Shown piece after piece: positions 55,368-64,000 of a DNA stretch of 64,000 nucleotides. Both the position numbers and the translations under genes were made by a program. Position 1 is the stretch's first letter. Each line of letters begins with the position of its first letter. This DNA comes from Bacillus sp. OxB-1 (GTDB taxonomy: Bacteria; Bacillota; Bacilli; Bacillales_A; Planococcaceae). Under the pieces are notes generated by a model. The model was not told the origin of the DNA. It saw only the letters and a program-made list of their open reading frames with translations, and made no database searches. The stretch lies in the NCBI RefSeq assembly GCF_000829195.1, contig NZ_AP013294.1, forward strand, positions 3,483,001-3,547,000, in the 5' to 3' direction.

Positions 55368-56556
55368 GTAGAATCACCTCATACAAATTATCCATTTTTT
55401 CAGATAACGTTGACCATCGGAATGCTTGATTCGCATGAAGGAACGCCTTTTCTCCAAGCTCCTCTGCGTATTCCCGATTGACAAGCAGGCTTTCCATCGA
55501 CTCTGCCAATTGGACTACATCCTTTTTCTTCACATGGATGCCGGTCACCCGGTCCTTCACCACATCCTGCAATCCGCCGACCTTCGAAGCGATGACCGGA
55601 CATCCGCATGCTTGCGACTCCGCTGCTACCATGCCGAATGATTCGTAATAGGAAGGCACAATCGTGCTGATCGCTCCATTGAACAAGTTGGATAATTGCC
55701 TCTGTGTCTGCGAGCCGATGAAATCGATGCGATGCTCCAACCCGGCGATCGCTTTTCGCAACGTTTTCTTCTTCGGCAATTTCGCGGAGGCTTCAACATT
55801 GGTCGAGTCGCCCCCTGCTATGATCAGTTTAGTCGAAGAAGGGACGCCATGGGAAGCTACCAATTTCCGGAACGCATCGACCAATACGTAAATCCCTTTG
55901 GTCTTCTCCAATCTTCCTGCGAAAGCAAAATAGGGTGCCGATTCCAAAGCCGCCGTTTCATCCGGATAAAAGACAGGATCCACTCCAATCGATATGATAT
56001 CGGTCGGTGCTGGTTCCGGAACGAAACTATGAATCAATTCCTTCTCGGATTCCGTAGTCGCCACAATCCGATCCACCGATCCGAGAATAAGTTTTTCTGC
56101 GGAAAGGCGAGTATTCTCCGCCACGCCGGTCGCCAACTCCTTCGCTTTTCCTAATGAATGATTGGTATGGATCCACGGCAGATTGAACTCTTTTTTCATA
56201 TAAAGACCGATTACACCTGAAAGCCAATAATGAGTATGAATCAAATCGTAGGATTCGACTGGGACAAGTCGCTTCATTTCATTATAAAACTGCGGCAGCA
56301 TGCCGAACATCTTATTTTTGGAGACGTAGTTCCGATTGCCGGCAGCAATCCGGATCACCCGGCAATTGCCGCCAAAATATTCGATTTGCGGGTCGTCAGG
56401 GTTTGCCCAATGGGTGATGATATCCACTTGGTTCCCATGTTCACAAAGCGCTTCCGCCAATTGTTTGACGTAGTTGTTCTGTCCGCCTGCTTGTTCACTG
56501 CCCAGGGGAGCGAGCAGATCGCCATGGTCTGAGATAAATAAGATTTTCTTCTGCAA
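55312..56556 (-). CDS. Sucrose-phosphate synthase-like family 4 glycosyltransferase
   Basis: A 414-residue GT-B retaining enzyme. The N-terminal acceptor domain has SDHGDLLAPLGSEQAGGQNNYV, the loop that separates sucrose synthase and SPS relatives from other GT4 enzymes; THYWLSG follows. The donor domain has FAGRLEKTKGIYVLVDAF and the E-x7-E motif in PSYYESFGMVAAESQACG. Coupling to a sucrose-phosphatase gene supports sucrose-phosphate synthesis, perhaps as a compatible solute. The TTG start is behind AAAGGGG. Confidence 0.75.
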   Translation of the reverse strand: MQKKILFISDHGDLLAPLGSEQAGGQNNYVKQLAEALCEHGNQVDIITHWANPDDPQIEYFGGNCRVIRIAAGNRNYVSKNKMFGMLPQFYNEMKRLVPVESYDLIHTHYWLSGVIGLYMKKEFNLPWIHTNHSLGKAKELATGVAENTRLSAEKLILGSVDRIVATTESEKELIHSFVPEPAPTDIISIGVDPVFYPDETAALESAPYFAFAGRLEKTKGIYVLVDAFRKLVASHGVPSSTKLIIAGGDSTNVEASAKLPKKKTLRKAIAGLEHRIDFIGSQTQRQLSNLFNGAISTIVPSYYESFGMVAAESQACGCPVIASKVGGLQDVVKDRVTGIHVKKKDVVQLAESMESLLVNREYAEELGEKAFLHANQAFRWSTLSEKMDNLYEVILHEKQNAYAGDRSRWYVSG

Positions 56557-56767
56557 AATACGAATCCCCTTTCCACCTAGTCTTCATTTAAATAAAAACA
56601 GCAAGTTATCGACATTGTTCTACTTACTCTATTTACCCAACAAAGAATAAGGTAAACGTTCCACTAGTTTGAGAGACCTTGTCGAAACGTGTGAGATCAG
56701 GGGAAACAGGGAAGAGTGAAATTAGCAGAAACGGATAAAAACTTGAAGAAAGAAGGTAGAAGCAATT

Positions 56768-58003
56768 ATGCAAAGACCGATAGAACGTGGTTTGGACCAC
56801 TCTTTGAACTTATTGACCGAAGGCTATTCATTCATCCGCAACCGAACGGAATCATTCGGGGCGCCGCTATTCGAGACGCGTCTCATGGGAAAGAAGATGA
56901 TTTGCATGACGGGAAAAGAAGCGGTCCAATTGTTTTATGATGAAAATCGCTTTCAACGCCATGGCGCCATCCCGAAACGGATCCAGAAATCGCTGTTCGG
57001 CGTGGGCGGTGTTCAGACGATGGACGGGGAACTTCACGCCGTTCGCAAGCAATTATTCCTGTCGCTGATGACGGAGGAGAAACTTGCAGAACTCCGTTCG
57101 TCGACGTCGGCACAATGGCGATTGTGGGCAGAAGCGCAGAATGGCCGGGAAGTCGTGTTATTCGACGAAACGGAAAAGATCCTTTGCCGAGTCGCTTGCT
57201 TGTGGGCGGGCGTACCGCTGAAGGAAGCCGATGTCGGGGGGCGCGCCTACGATTTCGGGGCGATGGTCGATGCGTTCGGAGGGGTTGGTCCACGCTACCA
57301 GGAAGGAAAGAATGCGAGGAAACGGGCGGAGCAATGGATTGAGCAGATCATCGAGAAGTACCGTTCCGGAGCTATCGAGAGCGAGGAAGGTAAAGCGATC
57401 CAAGCAGTCGCGACTCACCGGGACGCGGACGGCCGCCTGTTGGATACGCATAGTGCAGCGGTCGAATTGATCAACGTCCTTCGCCCAGTTGTGGCAGTCG
57501 CCCGTTTCATCATCTTCGGTGCCTTGGCGTTGCATGATTTTCCGGAATACAAGGACAAATTGAAGGAATGCGAGGAGGAGTTCCTCGAAATGTTCGCACA
57601 AGAAGTGCGCCGATTTTATCCATTCGCCCCGATGCTCGGAGCGAAAACCCGCTATGACTTCAAATGGAACGGCTACCGTTTCGCCAAAGGAGAGACGGTG
57701 CTGCTCGATCTCTATGGGACGAATCATGATCCCGAACTTTGGGAAAACCCGGATACTTTCCTGCCGGAGCGGTTTGCGGACAGGAAGGAAGATTTGTATG
57801 ACTTCGTGCCACAAGGCGGCGGAGATCCAAATTCCGGGCATCGATGCCCCGGCGAAAAAGCGACCGTGGAAATTATGAAAGCGAGCTTCCGCTTCTTGGT
57901 GGAGGAACTTGATTACGAAGTTATCGACGACCAGGATTTGACCATCAGCCACGTACGCATGCCGACTTTGCCGAAAAGCCGGTTCATTATCCGGGTGAAA
58001 TAA
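56768..58003 (+). CDS. CYP152-type cytochrome P450 fatty acid peroxygenase
   Basis: A 411-residue P450 closely resembling Bacillus CypC (P450 BS-beta). Heme-ligating Cys is in GHRCPGE. The family's substrate-carboxylate Arg and adjacent Pro are in ELINVLRPVVAVARF. The position that separates hydroxylase from decarboxylase is Gln (GVGGVQTMDGELH), as in BS-beta, where OleT has His. It should use H2O2 to hydroxylate fatty acids at alpha or beta carbon. There is no reductase partner, as expected. Confidence 0.9.
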   Translation: MQRPIERGLDHSLNLLTEGYSFIRNRTESFGAPLFETRLMGKKMICMTGKEAVQLFYDENRFQRHGAIPKRIQKSLFGVGGVQTMDGELHAVRKQLFLSLMTEEKLAELRSSTSAQWRLWAEAQNGREVVLFDETEKILCRVACLWAGVPLKEADVGGRAYDFGAMVDAFGGVGPRYQEGKNARKRAEQWIEQIIEKYRSGAIESEEGKAIQAVATHRDADGRLLDTHSAAVELINVLRPVVAVARFIIFGALALHDFPEYKDKLKECEEEFLEMFAQEVRRFYPFAPMLGAKTRYDFKWNGYRFAKGETVLLDLYGTNHDPELWENPDTFLPERFADRKEDLYDFVPQGGGDPNSGHRCPGEKATVEIMKASFRFLVEELDYEVIDDQDLTISHVRMPTLPKSRFIIRVK

Positions 58004-58061
58004 AGAGCTCGAAACTTTTATTTCACAGGTTTAACGCTCCTCCCTTTAGGGTAAATTATGA

Positions 58062-58083
58062 ATCGGGGTCCCCCCACCCCGAT
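58062..58083. promoter_or_regulatory. Perfect GC-rich hairpin between the P450 gene and fbpA
   Basis: ATCGGGGT at 58062-58069 pairs with ACCCCGAT at 58076-58083 around a C6 loop. It lacks a T run, so it may be a leader structure or weak terminator. Confidence 0.45.
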
Positions 58084-58115
58084 CTCCCCTGCACATCAAG
58101 GAGGAAATATGCAAC

Positions 58116-58268
58116 ATGATGAATGTCGAAGAAACAAAAATGGATATGAAACGAGAAGAGATCATTCAAGAGCTCGTGGAGAACGGAGTCTTTAAAATTC
58201 ATGGAAAACAATTATACGAACTGCCCTTATATGCGTTGATGAAAGAGTATATGATCACCAACAAATAA
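58116..58268 (+). CDS. fbpA: FbpA-type Fur-regulated basic small protein
   Basis: A 50-residue protein. The core KREEIIQELVENGVFKIHGKQLYELPLYAL fits the FbpA family (EIIQELIxxGIYK, RQLYELSL). In B. subtilis such proteins assist the FsrA small RNA in the iron-sparing response. The ATG at 58116 follows AAGGAGG; a second ATG is the next codon. No clear Fur box was found upstream. It has its own strong terminator. Confidence 0.8.
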   Translation: MMNVEETKMDMKREEIIQELVENGVFKIHGKQLYELPLYALMKEYMITNK

Positions 58269-58269
58269 A

Positions 58270-58310
58270 CCAGGCTGTCCCGCATGCAATGGGACAGCCT
58301 GATTTTATTT
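58270..58310 (+). terminator. fbpA terminator
   Basis: AGGCTGTCCC pairs with GGGACAGCCT, followed by GATTTTATTT. Confidence 0.85.
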
Positions 58311-58317
58311 GGAAAAG

Positions 58318-58497
58318 ATATCGGCGCTTGGGCGGAGATATCAGCCGTTGGGAGAACATATCGGCGCTTGCGCAAAGTTTTCAGCACTTGCGGTAACTTA
58401 TCAGCGCTCGCGGAAACTTATCAGCACTTGCGCCTAGTTATCGGCACTCGCAAAAACTTACAAGCGCTTGCGCCTAGTTATCAGCGCTCGCTACTTC
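58318..58497. repeat. Array of nine 20-bp tandem repeats overlapping the 3' end of bioA
   Basis: Cores of the form TCGGCGCTTG or TCAGCACTTG start at 58321, 58341, 58361, 58381, 58401, 58421, 58441, 58461 and 58481, an exact 20-base step. The bioA stop at 58474 falls inside the array, so the last codons of bioA (ASADN) are repeat sequence. Confidence 0.9.
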
Positions 58498-59865
58498 TTC
58501 AGCCCCCAAGCTCCCTTCCGCGTATGGCATGGTTGCCAAAACGATACCCTCTTTTAAAATCCGCACCATTTCCCTCAACTGCACTTCTGTCGTGGCAAGC
58601 GGGGGCATGAACACGACGACGTCCCCGAGCGGGCGGGTAAGCATGCCAAGTTCCCGCATTTTCAATGTCGAACGGTAGCCGACCCGCCATTCGAACGGAA
58701 ACGGCTCTTTCGTATTCCGATCCCGTACCAATTCAATCCCGCACATGAGGCCGAATTGTCGGATGTCGCCGATATGGGCGAGCCCCCGAAGGTCTTTCAG
58801 CAACTCATTGAGCAGCTTCGCTTTATCACTTGCTTGCTGCACCAACTGTTCCCGTTCAAAAATATCCAAATTTGCGAGCGCCGCAGCGCAGCCGAGTTGA
58901 TTGCCCGTAAAGGAATGGCCGTGGAAGAACGTTTTCATATCTTCATATTCCCCGTAAAACGCATCATACACTTGTTCGGTCGCAAGCGTGGCCGCCACGG
59001 GCAAGTACCCGCCAGTCAACCCTTTCGCCACTGTCATCAAATCCGGCCGCACACCCTCATGCTCGACAGCGAACATTTTCCCCGTGCGTCCGAACCCTGT
59101 CGCCACTTCGTCGACGATGAATAAAATATCAAATTCACGACAGAGGGCTTCGACCCCTTTTAAAAACCCACGCGGCATGATGTTCATCCCACCTGCCCCT
59201 TGCACAATCGGCTCCACCGTCATTCCTGCAATTTCACCATGCCGCTTCTCGAATAATTCCCGGAGCGACCGCAAGCTCTCTTCGCAGACCGTCTGCTCGT
59301 CGCCCGAAGGATGGCGATAAACGGCAGGGAATGGTACGACTAGCGCGTCAAACAGCAAAGATGTATACACTTTATGATATAGTTCGATAGATCCGACGCT
59401 CATCGTCCCGACCGTATCGCCGTGGTAACCATTGCTTAGCGTCACAAATTTCTTCTTTTCCTCCCGCCCTCTGTTTTGCCAGTATTGATAAGCCATCTTC
59501 ACCGCAATTTCCACCGCCGTCGCGCCGCTATCCGAATAAAACACCCGCGTCAACCCTTCCGGCGCAATGTCGATCAATCGCTCAGCTAGCAGAACGGATG
59601 GTACATTAGCTGCGCCAAGCAAAGTCGAATGGGCGATCGAGTCAAGTTGCTTCCGAATTGCTTCATCGATTTCCGCCTTGCGATGACCATGGACATTCAA
59701 CCATAGAGACGAATACCCGTCCAAATATTCATTCCCGAAAATATCTTTCACGACGACCCCCTCACCGCTTTCAATGATCAACGGATCTCGTTCGTAATCC
59801 GACATTTGCGTAAACGGCAGCCACATATATTTCTTACTCTTCTCAAGCAGTTGTTGTGGATTCAC
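58474..59865 (-). CDS. bioA: Adenosylmethionine-8-amino-7-oxononanoate aminotransferase
   Basis: A 463-residue PLP aminotransferase of class [50 protein letters not shown] and the PLP lysine in [15 protein letters not shown] are all typical of BioA. It converts KAPA to DAPA in biotin synthesis. Its start overlaps bioD by 23 bases. The C-terminal tail is encoded by the tandem repeat array and may have been extended by it. Confidence 0.95.
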   Translation of the reverse strand: MNPQQLLEKSKKYMWLPFTQMSDYERDPLIIESGEGVVVKDIFGNEYLDGYSSLWLNVHGHRKAEIDEAIRKQLDSIAHSTLLGAANVPSVLLAERLIDIAPEGLTRVFYSDSGATAVEIAVKMAYQYWQNRGREEKKKFVTLSNGYHGDTVGTMSVGSIELYHKVYTSLLFDALVVPFPAVYRHPSGDEQTVCEESLRSLRELFEKRHGEIAGMTVEPIVQGAGGMNIMPRGFLKGVEALCREFDILFIVDEVATGFGRTGKMFAVEHEGVRPDLMTVAKGLTGGYLPVAATLATEQVYDAFYGEYEDMKTFFHGHSFTGNQLGCAAALANLDIFEREQLVQQASDKAKLLNELLKDLRGLAHIGDIRQFGLMCGIELVRDRNTKEPFPFEWRVGYRSTLKMRELGMLTRPLGDVVVFMPPLATTEVQLREMVRILKEGIVLATMPYAEGSLGAEEVASADN

Positions 59866-60577
59866 TCTTCATCGCCCTCCTAATCAATTCGATATCCCAA
59901 TCCGCATACAATTGTTTCCTCTCTTCCACGTCGGCCAGCGCCTTCCGGATATTATCGCAATATGGCACAGTGCCTATGATTGGGACGTCGGCCAGCTGCC
60001 GTACCATCTTCATATTGTCTTTCACAACCGTTTCTTCTTCATTATGTATAAAGTTAAAAATAACCCCTGCAATCGGAATGTTTCGCTTGCGCAACGCTTC
60101 AACCGTCAAAACGGTATGATTGATCGTTCCGACGCCGGCTTTTGCTACAATGATGGCCGGAATCGCCAGCTCTCCCATCCAATCGACCACACAATAGCCG
60201 CCTGTCGTAAGCGGCACGAACAACCCGCCCGCCCCTTCCACGATGACTGTACCGTTGGCCGTTTCCAACTCCTCAATTCTTGTCCCAATCAACGAAAAAT
60301 CAATATTCACCCCTTCCAATTCTGCAGCCAGATGAGGGGAGCACGCCTTTTTGAATAAATAAAGACAAGCATCACCGCCCTGCATGTCTTTCCTGACCAA
60401 TCGGTACATTTCCGGATCAGGCGCCACCCAACTGCCGTCCTGCTCCACCGCTCCCGATTGAATCGGCTTGAAAGGGAAATTGGAATACCCATGCTCTTCT
60501 AAAAAGCTTGTCAGCAGCGTAGTCACCACTGTTTTCCCCACATCGGTATCGGTTCCAGTTACAAATAAAACAGTCAT
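59843..60577 (-). CDS. bioD: Dethiobiotin synthetase
   Basis: A 244-residue ATP-dependent carboxylase. The P-loop is [14 protein letters not shown], then KPIQSG and [13 protein letters not shown]. It closes the ureido ring of DAPA to dethiobiotin. It is the promoter-proximal gene of bioD-bioA, under a BirA-type box shared with bioY. Confidence 0.95.
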   Translation of the reverse strand: MTVLFVTGTDTDVGKTVVTTLLTSFLEEHGYSNFPFKPIQSGAVEQDGSWVAPDPEMYRLVRKDMQGGDACLYLFKKACSPHLAAELEGVNIDFSLIGTRIEELETANGTVIVEGAGGLFVPLTTGGYCVVDWMGELAIPAIIVAKAGVGTINHTVLTVEALRKRNIPIAGVIFNFIHNEEETVVKDNMKMVRQLADVPIIGTVPYCDNIRKALADVEERKQLYADWDIELIRRAMKSESTTTA

Positions 60578-60594
60578 CGCAAAACCTCCAAAAC

Positions 60595-60629
60595 ATATGT
60601 TAACTTATTTAAATTTTATGTTAACATAT
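60595..60629. promoter_or_regulatory. BirA operator between bioDA and bioY
   Basis: ATATGTTAAC (60595-60604) and GTTAACATAT (60620-60629) form a perfect inverted repeat with a 15-base AT spacer, matching the Gram-positive BirA box (GTTAAC N14-16 GTTAAC). It lies between divergent biotin genes, so biotin-loaded BirA can repress both. Confidence 0.9.
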
Positions 60630-60668
60630 ATTTTGTACATCTACAATTGCCAATTAGGAGGGGAAGAA

Positions 60669-61241
60669 ATGAAAACGAAAGATATCGTAATTTGCGCATT
60701 GTTTGCGGCTTTAATGGGGGTGGGGGCCAATGTGGCGCCATTACTGACGATCGGAGGCGTGCCGATTACGCTACAGTTATTGTTTGCCATTGTCGCAGGC
60801 GGCTTGATCGGAAGCAGATTGGGGGCGTCTGCGATGGCCGTTTATTTATTCATCGGCTTGGCCGGCGCGCCGGTTTTCGCGCAGTTCAAAGGAGGACCTG
60901 GGAGCATTTTAAGTCCGACATTCGGCTATGTCATCTCCTTTATCTTTGTCGCGTATATCGTCGGAAAGTTTTTTGAACAGGAAAAAATGAATTGGCTTTC
61001 TTACATCGGCGCCGGCTCGCTGGCCATCCTAGTCAACTACGTAATCGGAACGAATTATATGTATCTTGCATTCAAATATTGGGTGGCGGCACCAGAAGGA
61101 TTCAGCTATCTCATGGCGTGGTCTTGGATGGGAGCATATTTGCCGTTGGATATCGGGGTGACAATCCTATCCTTGGTCTTGATTCCACGCTTGCAAAAAG
61201 CACTCAAGCGGAAGCCCATAGCAAATCAGCCCGCCGCTTGA
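60669..61241 (+). CDS. bioY: Biotin transporter BioY, ECF substrate-binding component
   Basis: A 190-residue membrane protein with six helices. GVPITLQLLFAIVAGGLIGSRLGASAMAVYLFIGLAGAPVFAQFKGG and SPTFGYVISF are BioY signatures. It captures biotin and works alone or with ECF energising proteins. The ATG at 60669 follows GGAGGGG. A longer frame upstream runs through bioD and is not real. It is controlled with bioDA through the shared BirA box. Confidence 0.95.
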   Translation: MKTKDIVICALFAALMGVGANVAPLLTIGGVPITLQLLFAIVAGGLIGSRLGASAMAVYLFIGLAGAPVFAQFKGGPGSILSPTFGYVISFIFVAYIVGKFFEQEKMNWLSYIGAGSLAILVNYVIGTNYMYLAFKYWVAAPEGFSYLMAWSWMGAYLPLDIGVTILSLVLIPRLQKALKRKPIANQPAA

Positions 61242-61245
61242 AATT

Positions 61246-61352
61246 GGTGACAGTCACCTAAACAACTTAGAAACAATTCTGAATTATGTTGAATTTGTAA
61301 AGGTGACTGTTGTAAAGGTGACTGTCACCTTTACAGTCACCTTTACAACCTT
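61246..61352. repeat. REP-like palindromic element with GGTGACTGTCACC motifs
   Basis: GGTGACAGTCACC at 61246-61258 is followed by a longer inverted repeat at 61294-61352, where two tandem TGTAAAGGTGACTG units meet two complementary TCACCTTTACA units. The latter would form a stem of about 25 bp. It lies between convergent bioY and the patatin gene and could also end transcription. Confidence 0.7.
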
Positions 61353-61361
61353 TACAACACC

Positions 61362-62282
61362 TTATCCGATCTTGCCACCGCGGATGATTCGGATTGGATG
61401 GCCGGAGTTCCATGTATTCAGGAATTGCCGGGTGCGCAGGCGGCCGGTCTCCAGCAGACTGTCCTTCTGCCCCTCATCCAAGTCGAATTGTGTGGAACTG
61501 ATATTATCCACCGGAATGAAAACAACGTCTTTTTCCAGCTCACGGTCAATATATTTTTCATCATGGGCATTTTTCATGGCGGAAAAGAGGGCTTCGAACA
61601 GATGCAGGGCGTTGTCGATCGTCCTCCCTTGCATCTCCTCTTTCCGCCGGCTCAGCTTGATGCCAAGCAGCGGCCTTTCCCTGCCCTGTTCCTCATCATC
61701 GAAAATCCACATCGGAAAATTGCTCAGGACCCCGCCATCAACGACAATCGTCTCACCTGCCGCCTGCAAGCGAATCGGTTCAAAGAAATATGGAATTCCG
61801 CAGCTCATACGCAAGGCTCGGGCAATGGAAAAGTTTCCGCTGTCAATCCCGTACTGTTCCAAGTCATCAGGCAAGATAAGGAGCTTGCCATTCGTCAAAT
61901 CTGAAGCGACCAACTTCAAGGAACCGGGGGGCAAATCAGCAAACGTATAAACCCCTTTTCGGGCAAGCTGTTCAAGGAACCACATTTCCAATTCTTTACC
62001 TTGATATAGTCCCATCCGCCAATAGAGCGCAATCCACTTCATGAACGGCAAAGGAATGACCGTTTTCCGCGGATCCAGCAATGATTGGAAGTCCATCTCT
62101 GTCAGCATCGATTCAATTTCCTTTCCGGTATAACCCGCAGCTAGAAAACTCGCCAGGATAGCCCCGGCACTCGTTCCGGCAAGACGCTGAAAACGGTAGC
62201 CTTTCTCCTCCAATTCCTGGACAGCCCCTACCAAGGCAAAGCCCTTCAATCCACCTCCCGAAAACACCCCATCGATGATCAT
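61362..62282 (-). CDS. Patatin-like phospholipase
   Basis: A 306-residue lipid acyl hydrolase. The oxyanion loop is GGGLKG, the nucleophile is S38 in GTSAG, and the dyad Asp is in VDGGVLSNFP. Such cytoplasmic or membrane-associated proteins hydrolyse phospholipids; bacterial members such as YlbK-like RssA proteins have unclear physiological roles. The ATG follows GGGAGG. It is divergent from cysJ. Confidence 0.88.
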   Translation of the reverse strand: MIIDGVFSGGGLKGFALVGAVQELEEKGYRFQRLAGTSAGAILASFLAAGYTGKEIESMLTEMDFQSLLDPRKTVIPLPFMKWIALYWRMGLYQGKELEMWFLEQLARKGVYTFADLPPGSLKLVASDLTNGKLLILPDDLEQYGIDSGNFSIARALRMSCGIPYFFEPIRLQAAGETIVVDGGVLSNFPMWIFDDEEQGRERPLLGIKLSRRKEEMQGRTIDNALHLFEALFSAMKNAHDEKYIDRELEKDVVFIPVDNISSTQFDLDEGQKDSLLETGRLRTRQFLNTWNSGHPIRIIRGGKIG

Positions 62283-62370
62283 ATCTTCCCTCCCTCTTTT
62301 TCACTCCCTCCTATACTGTAAGAATACGAGGCAATAAATAGAACAAAATGACGAATCTTATAAAACCTAC

Positions 62371-62399
62371 TTGACTAATAGGATTAATAATATTAAAAT
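62371..62399 (+). promoter_or_regulatory. Probable cysJ promoter
   Basis: TTGACT (62371-62376) and TAAAAT (62394-62399) are separated by 17 bases, about 90 bases before the cysJ start. Confidence 0.55.
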
Positions 62400-62490
62400 T
62401 CAATTAACTCTATGCATCCCCCAATTCCGAAACTGCGATTTGGCCGCTTGCATACAGGCAATCAAAATACAATTTGTGAGGTTGATTCCG

Positions 62491-64000
62491 TTGGTATTAC
62501 AAGTGAAAAACAGTCCTTTCGATGAAGAACAGGTAGAGCTCCTCAACCGTCTTCTCCCAAACATCACGGAAGCGCAACAATTCTGGTTAAGCGGGTATCT
62601 GACCGCTTTGAACAGTTCTGCGGCATCCACTGGCGTTGCGGTATCGGAGCAGCCGGAAGCCAAGGTTGAACAGATTGTCGCTGTGAAGGAAGTCACAGTC
62701 CTTTTCGGATCCCAGACCGGCAATAGCCAAGGGATTGCCGAGGAGTTGTCGCAAAAACTTAAAGAACAAGAGTTTACCGTGACGCTCACTTCCATGAATG
62801 ACTTCAAACCGAATGCGCTGAAAAAACTGGAACATTTACTTCTCGTCGTCAGTACACAAGGGGAAGGCGATCCACCGGACACCGCCATTCAATTCCATGA
62901 ATTTCTCCATAGCAAACGAGCGCCGAAGTTGGAGCAATTGCGCTATTCCGTCCTTTCATTGGGAGACAGCTCATACGAGTTTTTCTGCCAAACCGGCAAA
63001 GAGTTCGATAGCCGGCTGGAGGAACTCGGTGCCACCCGACTGGCCCCCCGCGTGGATTGCGATTTGGACTATGATGAACCCGCCGCCGAATGGTTTGAAA
63101 ACGTAATAGGCGCGTTAAATGAAATCACAGGGGCCTCTGCCCGCCCATTGCAGGATTCGTCCGTCGCCAATCCTGCCGATTCTGGCCAACCCAATTATTC
63201 AAGGACCCGGCCTTTCCGAGCCGAAGTTTACGAAAACATCAATTTGAACGGCCGCGGTTCCAATAAAGAGACCCGTCACTTGGAAATATCTCTTGAAGGC
63301 TCAGGCTTGGAATATGAACCAGGCGACAGTTTAGGCATTTATCCGGAAAACGATGCGCAATTGGTCGATGCTTTGATCCAAGAGGCCGGGTGGAATCCGA
63401 ACGAAACCATCCCGATCAATAAACAAGGCGAACGCCGCTCTCTACGGGAAGCATTGCTCAATCATTATGAAATTACTGTTCTGACGAAACCGCTCTTGGA
63501 ACAGGCATCCCGATTTACCACTTCGGACAGCTTGCACAATTTATTGAAACCGGAAAACGCCGAAGAATTGAGAAATTATCTGGAAGGACGGGACCTGCTC
63601 GATGTCTTGCGTGATTTCGGGCCTTGGAATGCTTCGGACATTGAATTCATCCAAATTTTACGCAAACTGCCACCTCGGCTGTATTCGATTGCCAGCAGCC
63701 TACAAGCCAATCCGGATGAAGTGCATGTAACGGTGGGCGTCGTTCGCTATGAGTCTCACGGGCGCGATCGGAACGGGGTATGCTCGGTGCAGTTGGCGGA
63801 ACGGGCAGAACCGGGAAGTACATTGCCCGTCTACATTCATAAAAACCCGAATTTCAAGCTTCCTGAAAACCCTGATACCCCGATCATCATGATTGGCCCG
63901 GGTACAGGAGTCGCTCCATTCCGGTCGTTCATGGAAGAACGGGAGGAAACGGGCGCTGCCGGAAAGTCATGGCTGTTTTTCGGCGATCAACATTACGTGA
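62491..64000 (+). CDS. cysJ: Sulfite reductase (NADPH) flavoprotein alpha component, 3'-truncated by the window
   Basis: The first 503 codons of CysJ. Residues 1-45 match the Bacillus N-terminal extension (NSPFDEEQVELLNRLLP). A flavodoxin domain follows (VLFGSQTGNSQGIAEEL, VVSTQGEGDPPD, LGDSSYEFFCQTGKEFD), then the FAD domain (RLYSIASS, GVCSVQLAER) and the start of the NADP domain (MIGPGTGVAPFRSFM). It passes electrons from NADPH to CysI for sulfite reduction in cysteine synthesis. The TTG at 62491 with GAGG upstream aligns with the B. subtilis start. Confidence 0.95.
   Translation, partial: MVLQVKNSPFDEEQVELLNRLLPNITEAQQFWLSGYLTALNSSAASTGVAVSEQPEAKVEQIVAVKEVTVLFGSQTGNSQGIAEELSQKLKEQEFTVTLTSMNDFKPNALKKLEHLLLVVSTQGEGDPPDTAIQFHEFLHSKRAPKLEQLRYSVLSLGDSSYEFFCQTGKEFDSRLEELGATRLAPRVDCDLDYDEPAAEWFENVIGALNEITGASARPLQDSSVANPADSGQPNYSRTRPFRAEVYENINLNGRGSNKETRHLEISLEGSGLEYEPGDSLGIYPENDAQLVDALIQEAGWNPNETIPINKQGERRSLREALLNHYEITVLTKPLLEQASRFTTSDSLHNLLKPENAEELRNYLEGRDLLDVLRDFGPWNASDIEFIQILRKLPPRLYSIASSLQANPDEVHVTVGVVRYESHGRDRNGVCSVQLAERAEPGSTLPVYIHKNPNFKLPENPDTPIIMIGPGTGVAPFRSFMEEREETGAAGKSWLFFGDQHYV

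Noticed and set aside
58318..58497. CRISPR array near bioA
   Set aside because: A 20-bp period with all positions similarly degenerate and overlap with a coding end exclude a repeat-spacer structure.
60468..60668. Upstream extension of bioY through bioD
   Set aside because: The extension crosses the BirA operator and is antisense to bioD. The ATG at 60669 has the proper ribosome site and family start.

Overview
The window reads as chromosomal DNA of a spore-forming, low-to-mid GC Gram-positive of the Bacillales, most like a Planococcaceae member such as Sporosarcina. This placement is inference from protein resemblance and gene style. Supporting signs are an SspH-type spore protein gene, strong AGGAGG ribosome sites with many TTG and GTG starts, a sigma-B-like promoter, a BirA box between bioDA and bioY, a PerR-type katA operator, HemAT, FbpA and a Bacillus-like CysJ. 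No rRNA, tRNA, prophage, CRISPR array or intact insertion sequence was seen.

Layout: 1-8.1 kb holds a chemoreceptor remnant, CorA, SspH, a large palindromic repeat, a histidine-rich YmaF protein, a chemoreceptor, a GNAT plus enolase-superfamily pair and an SLC13 permease. 8.4-19.3 kb holds katA, a two-component system with a lipoprotein, HemAT, two transporters, a GalT-like protein and an arylamine acetyltransferase.

19.6-33.1 kb is the most interesting block. On the minus strand lies a compact set that reads as a complete quinohemoprotein amine dehydrogenase (QHNDH) system: qhpC (peptidyl-quinone gamma subunit), qhpA (diheme alpha subunit, here a lipoprotein), qhpD (radical SAM/SPASM crosslinking enzyme), qhpB (beta-propeller), two U32-family proteins, qhpF (ABC exporter) and qhpE (subtilisin-like leader protease), followed by an aldehyde dehydrogenase. 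The flavin monooxygenase QhpG of Gram-negative clusters is absent. The two U32 proteins carry cysteine patterns like UbiV and UbiU, which hydroxylate ubiquinone precursors without O2, so they may hydroxylate the cofactor tryptophan instead. A divergent two-component system with a Cache-like sensor replaces the usual AraC regulator, and four 11-bp direct repeats sit between it and qhpC.

33.2-42.5 kb is mixed housekeeping: lone trpB, cobT, small domain-of-unknown-function proteins, aspartate dehydrogenase, a general stress protein, a GTPase and a YlxY-like deacetylase. 43.2-49.6 kb is a six-gene polyamine operon (speD, speA, speE, speB, carboxynorspermidine dehydrogenase, nspC) that encodes two routes to spermidine. 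50-64 kb holds a diguanylate cyclase, a cystine-type ABC transporter, a sucrose-phosphate synthase/phosphatase pair, a CYP152 peroxygenase, FbpA, biotin genes, a patatin and the start of cysJ.

Three intergenic arrays of degenerate 20-21 bp tandem repeats (about 34.45, 42.5 and 58.3 kb), each abutting the 3' end of a gene, are a second unusual theme.
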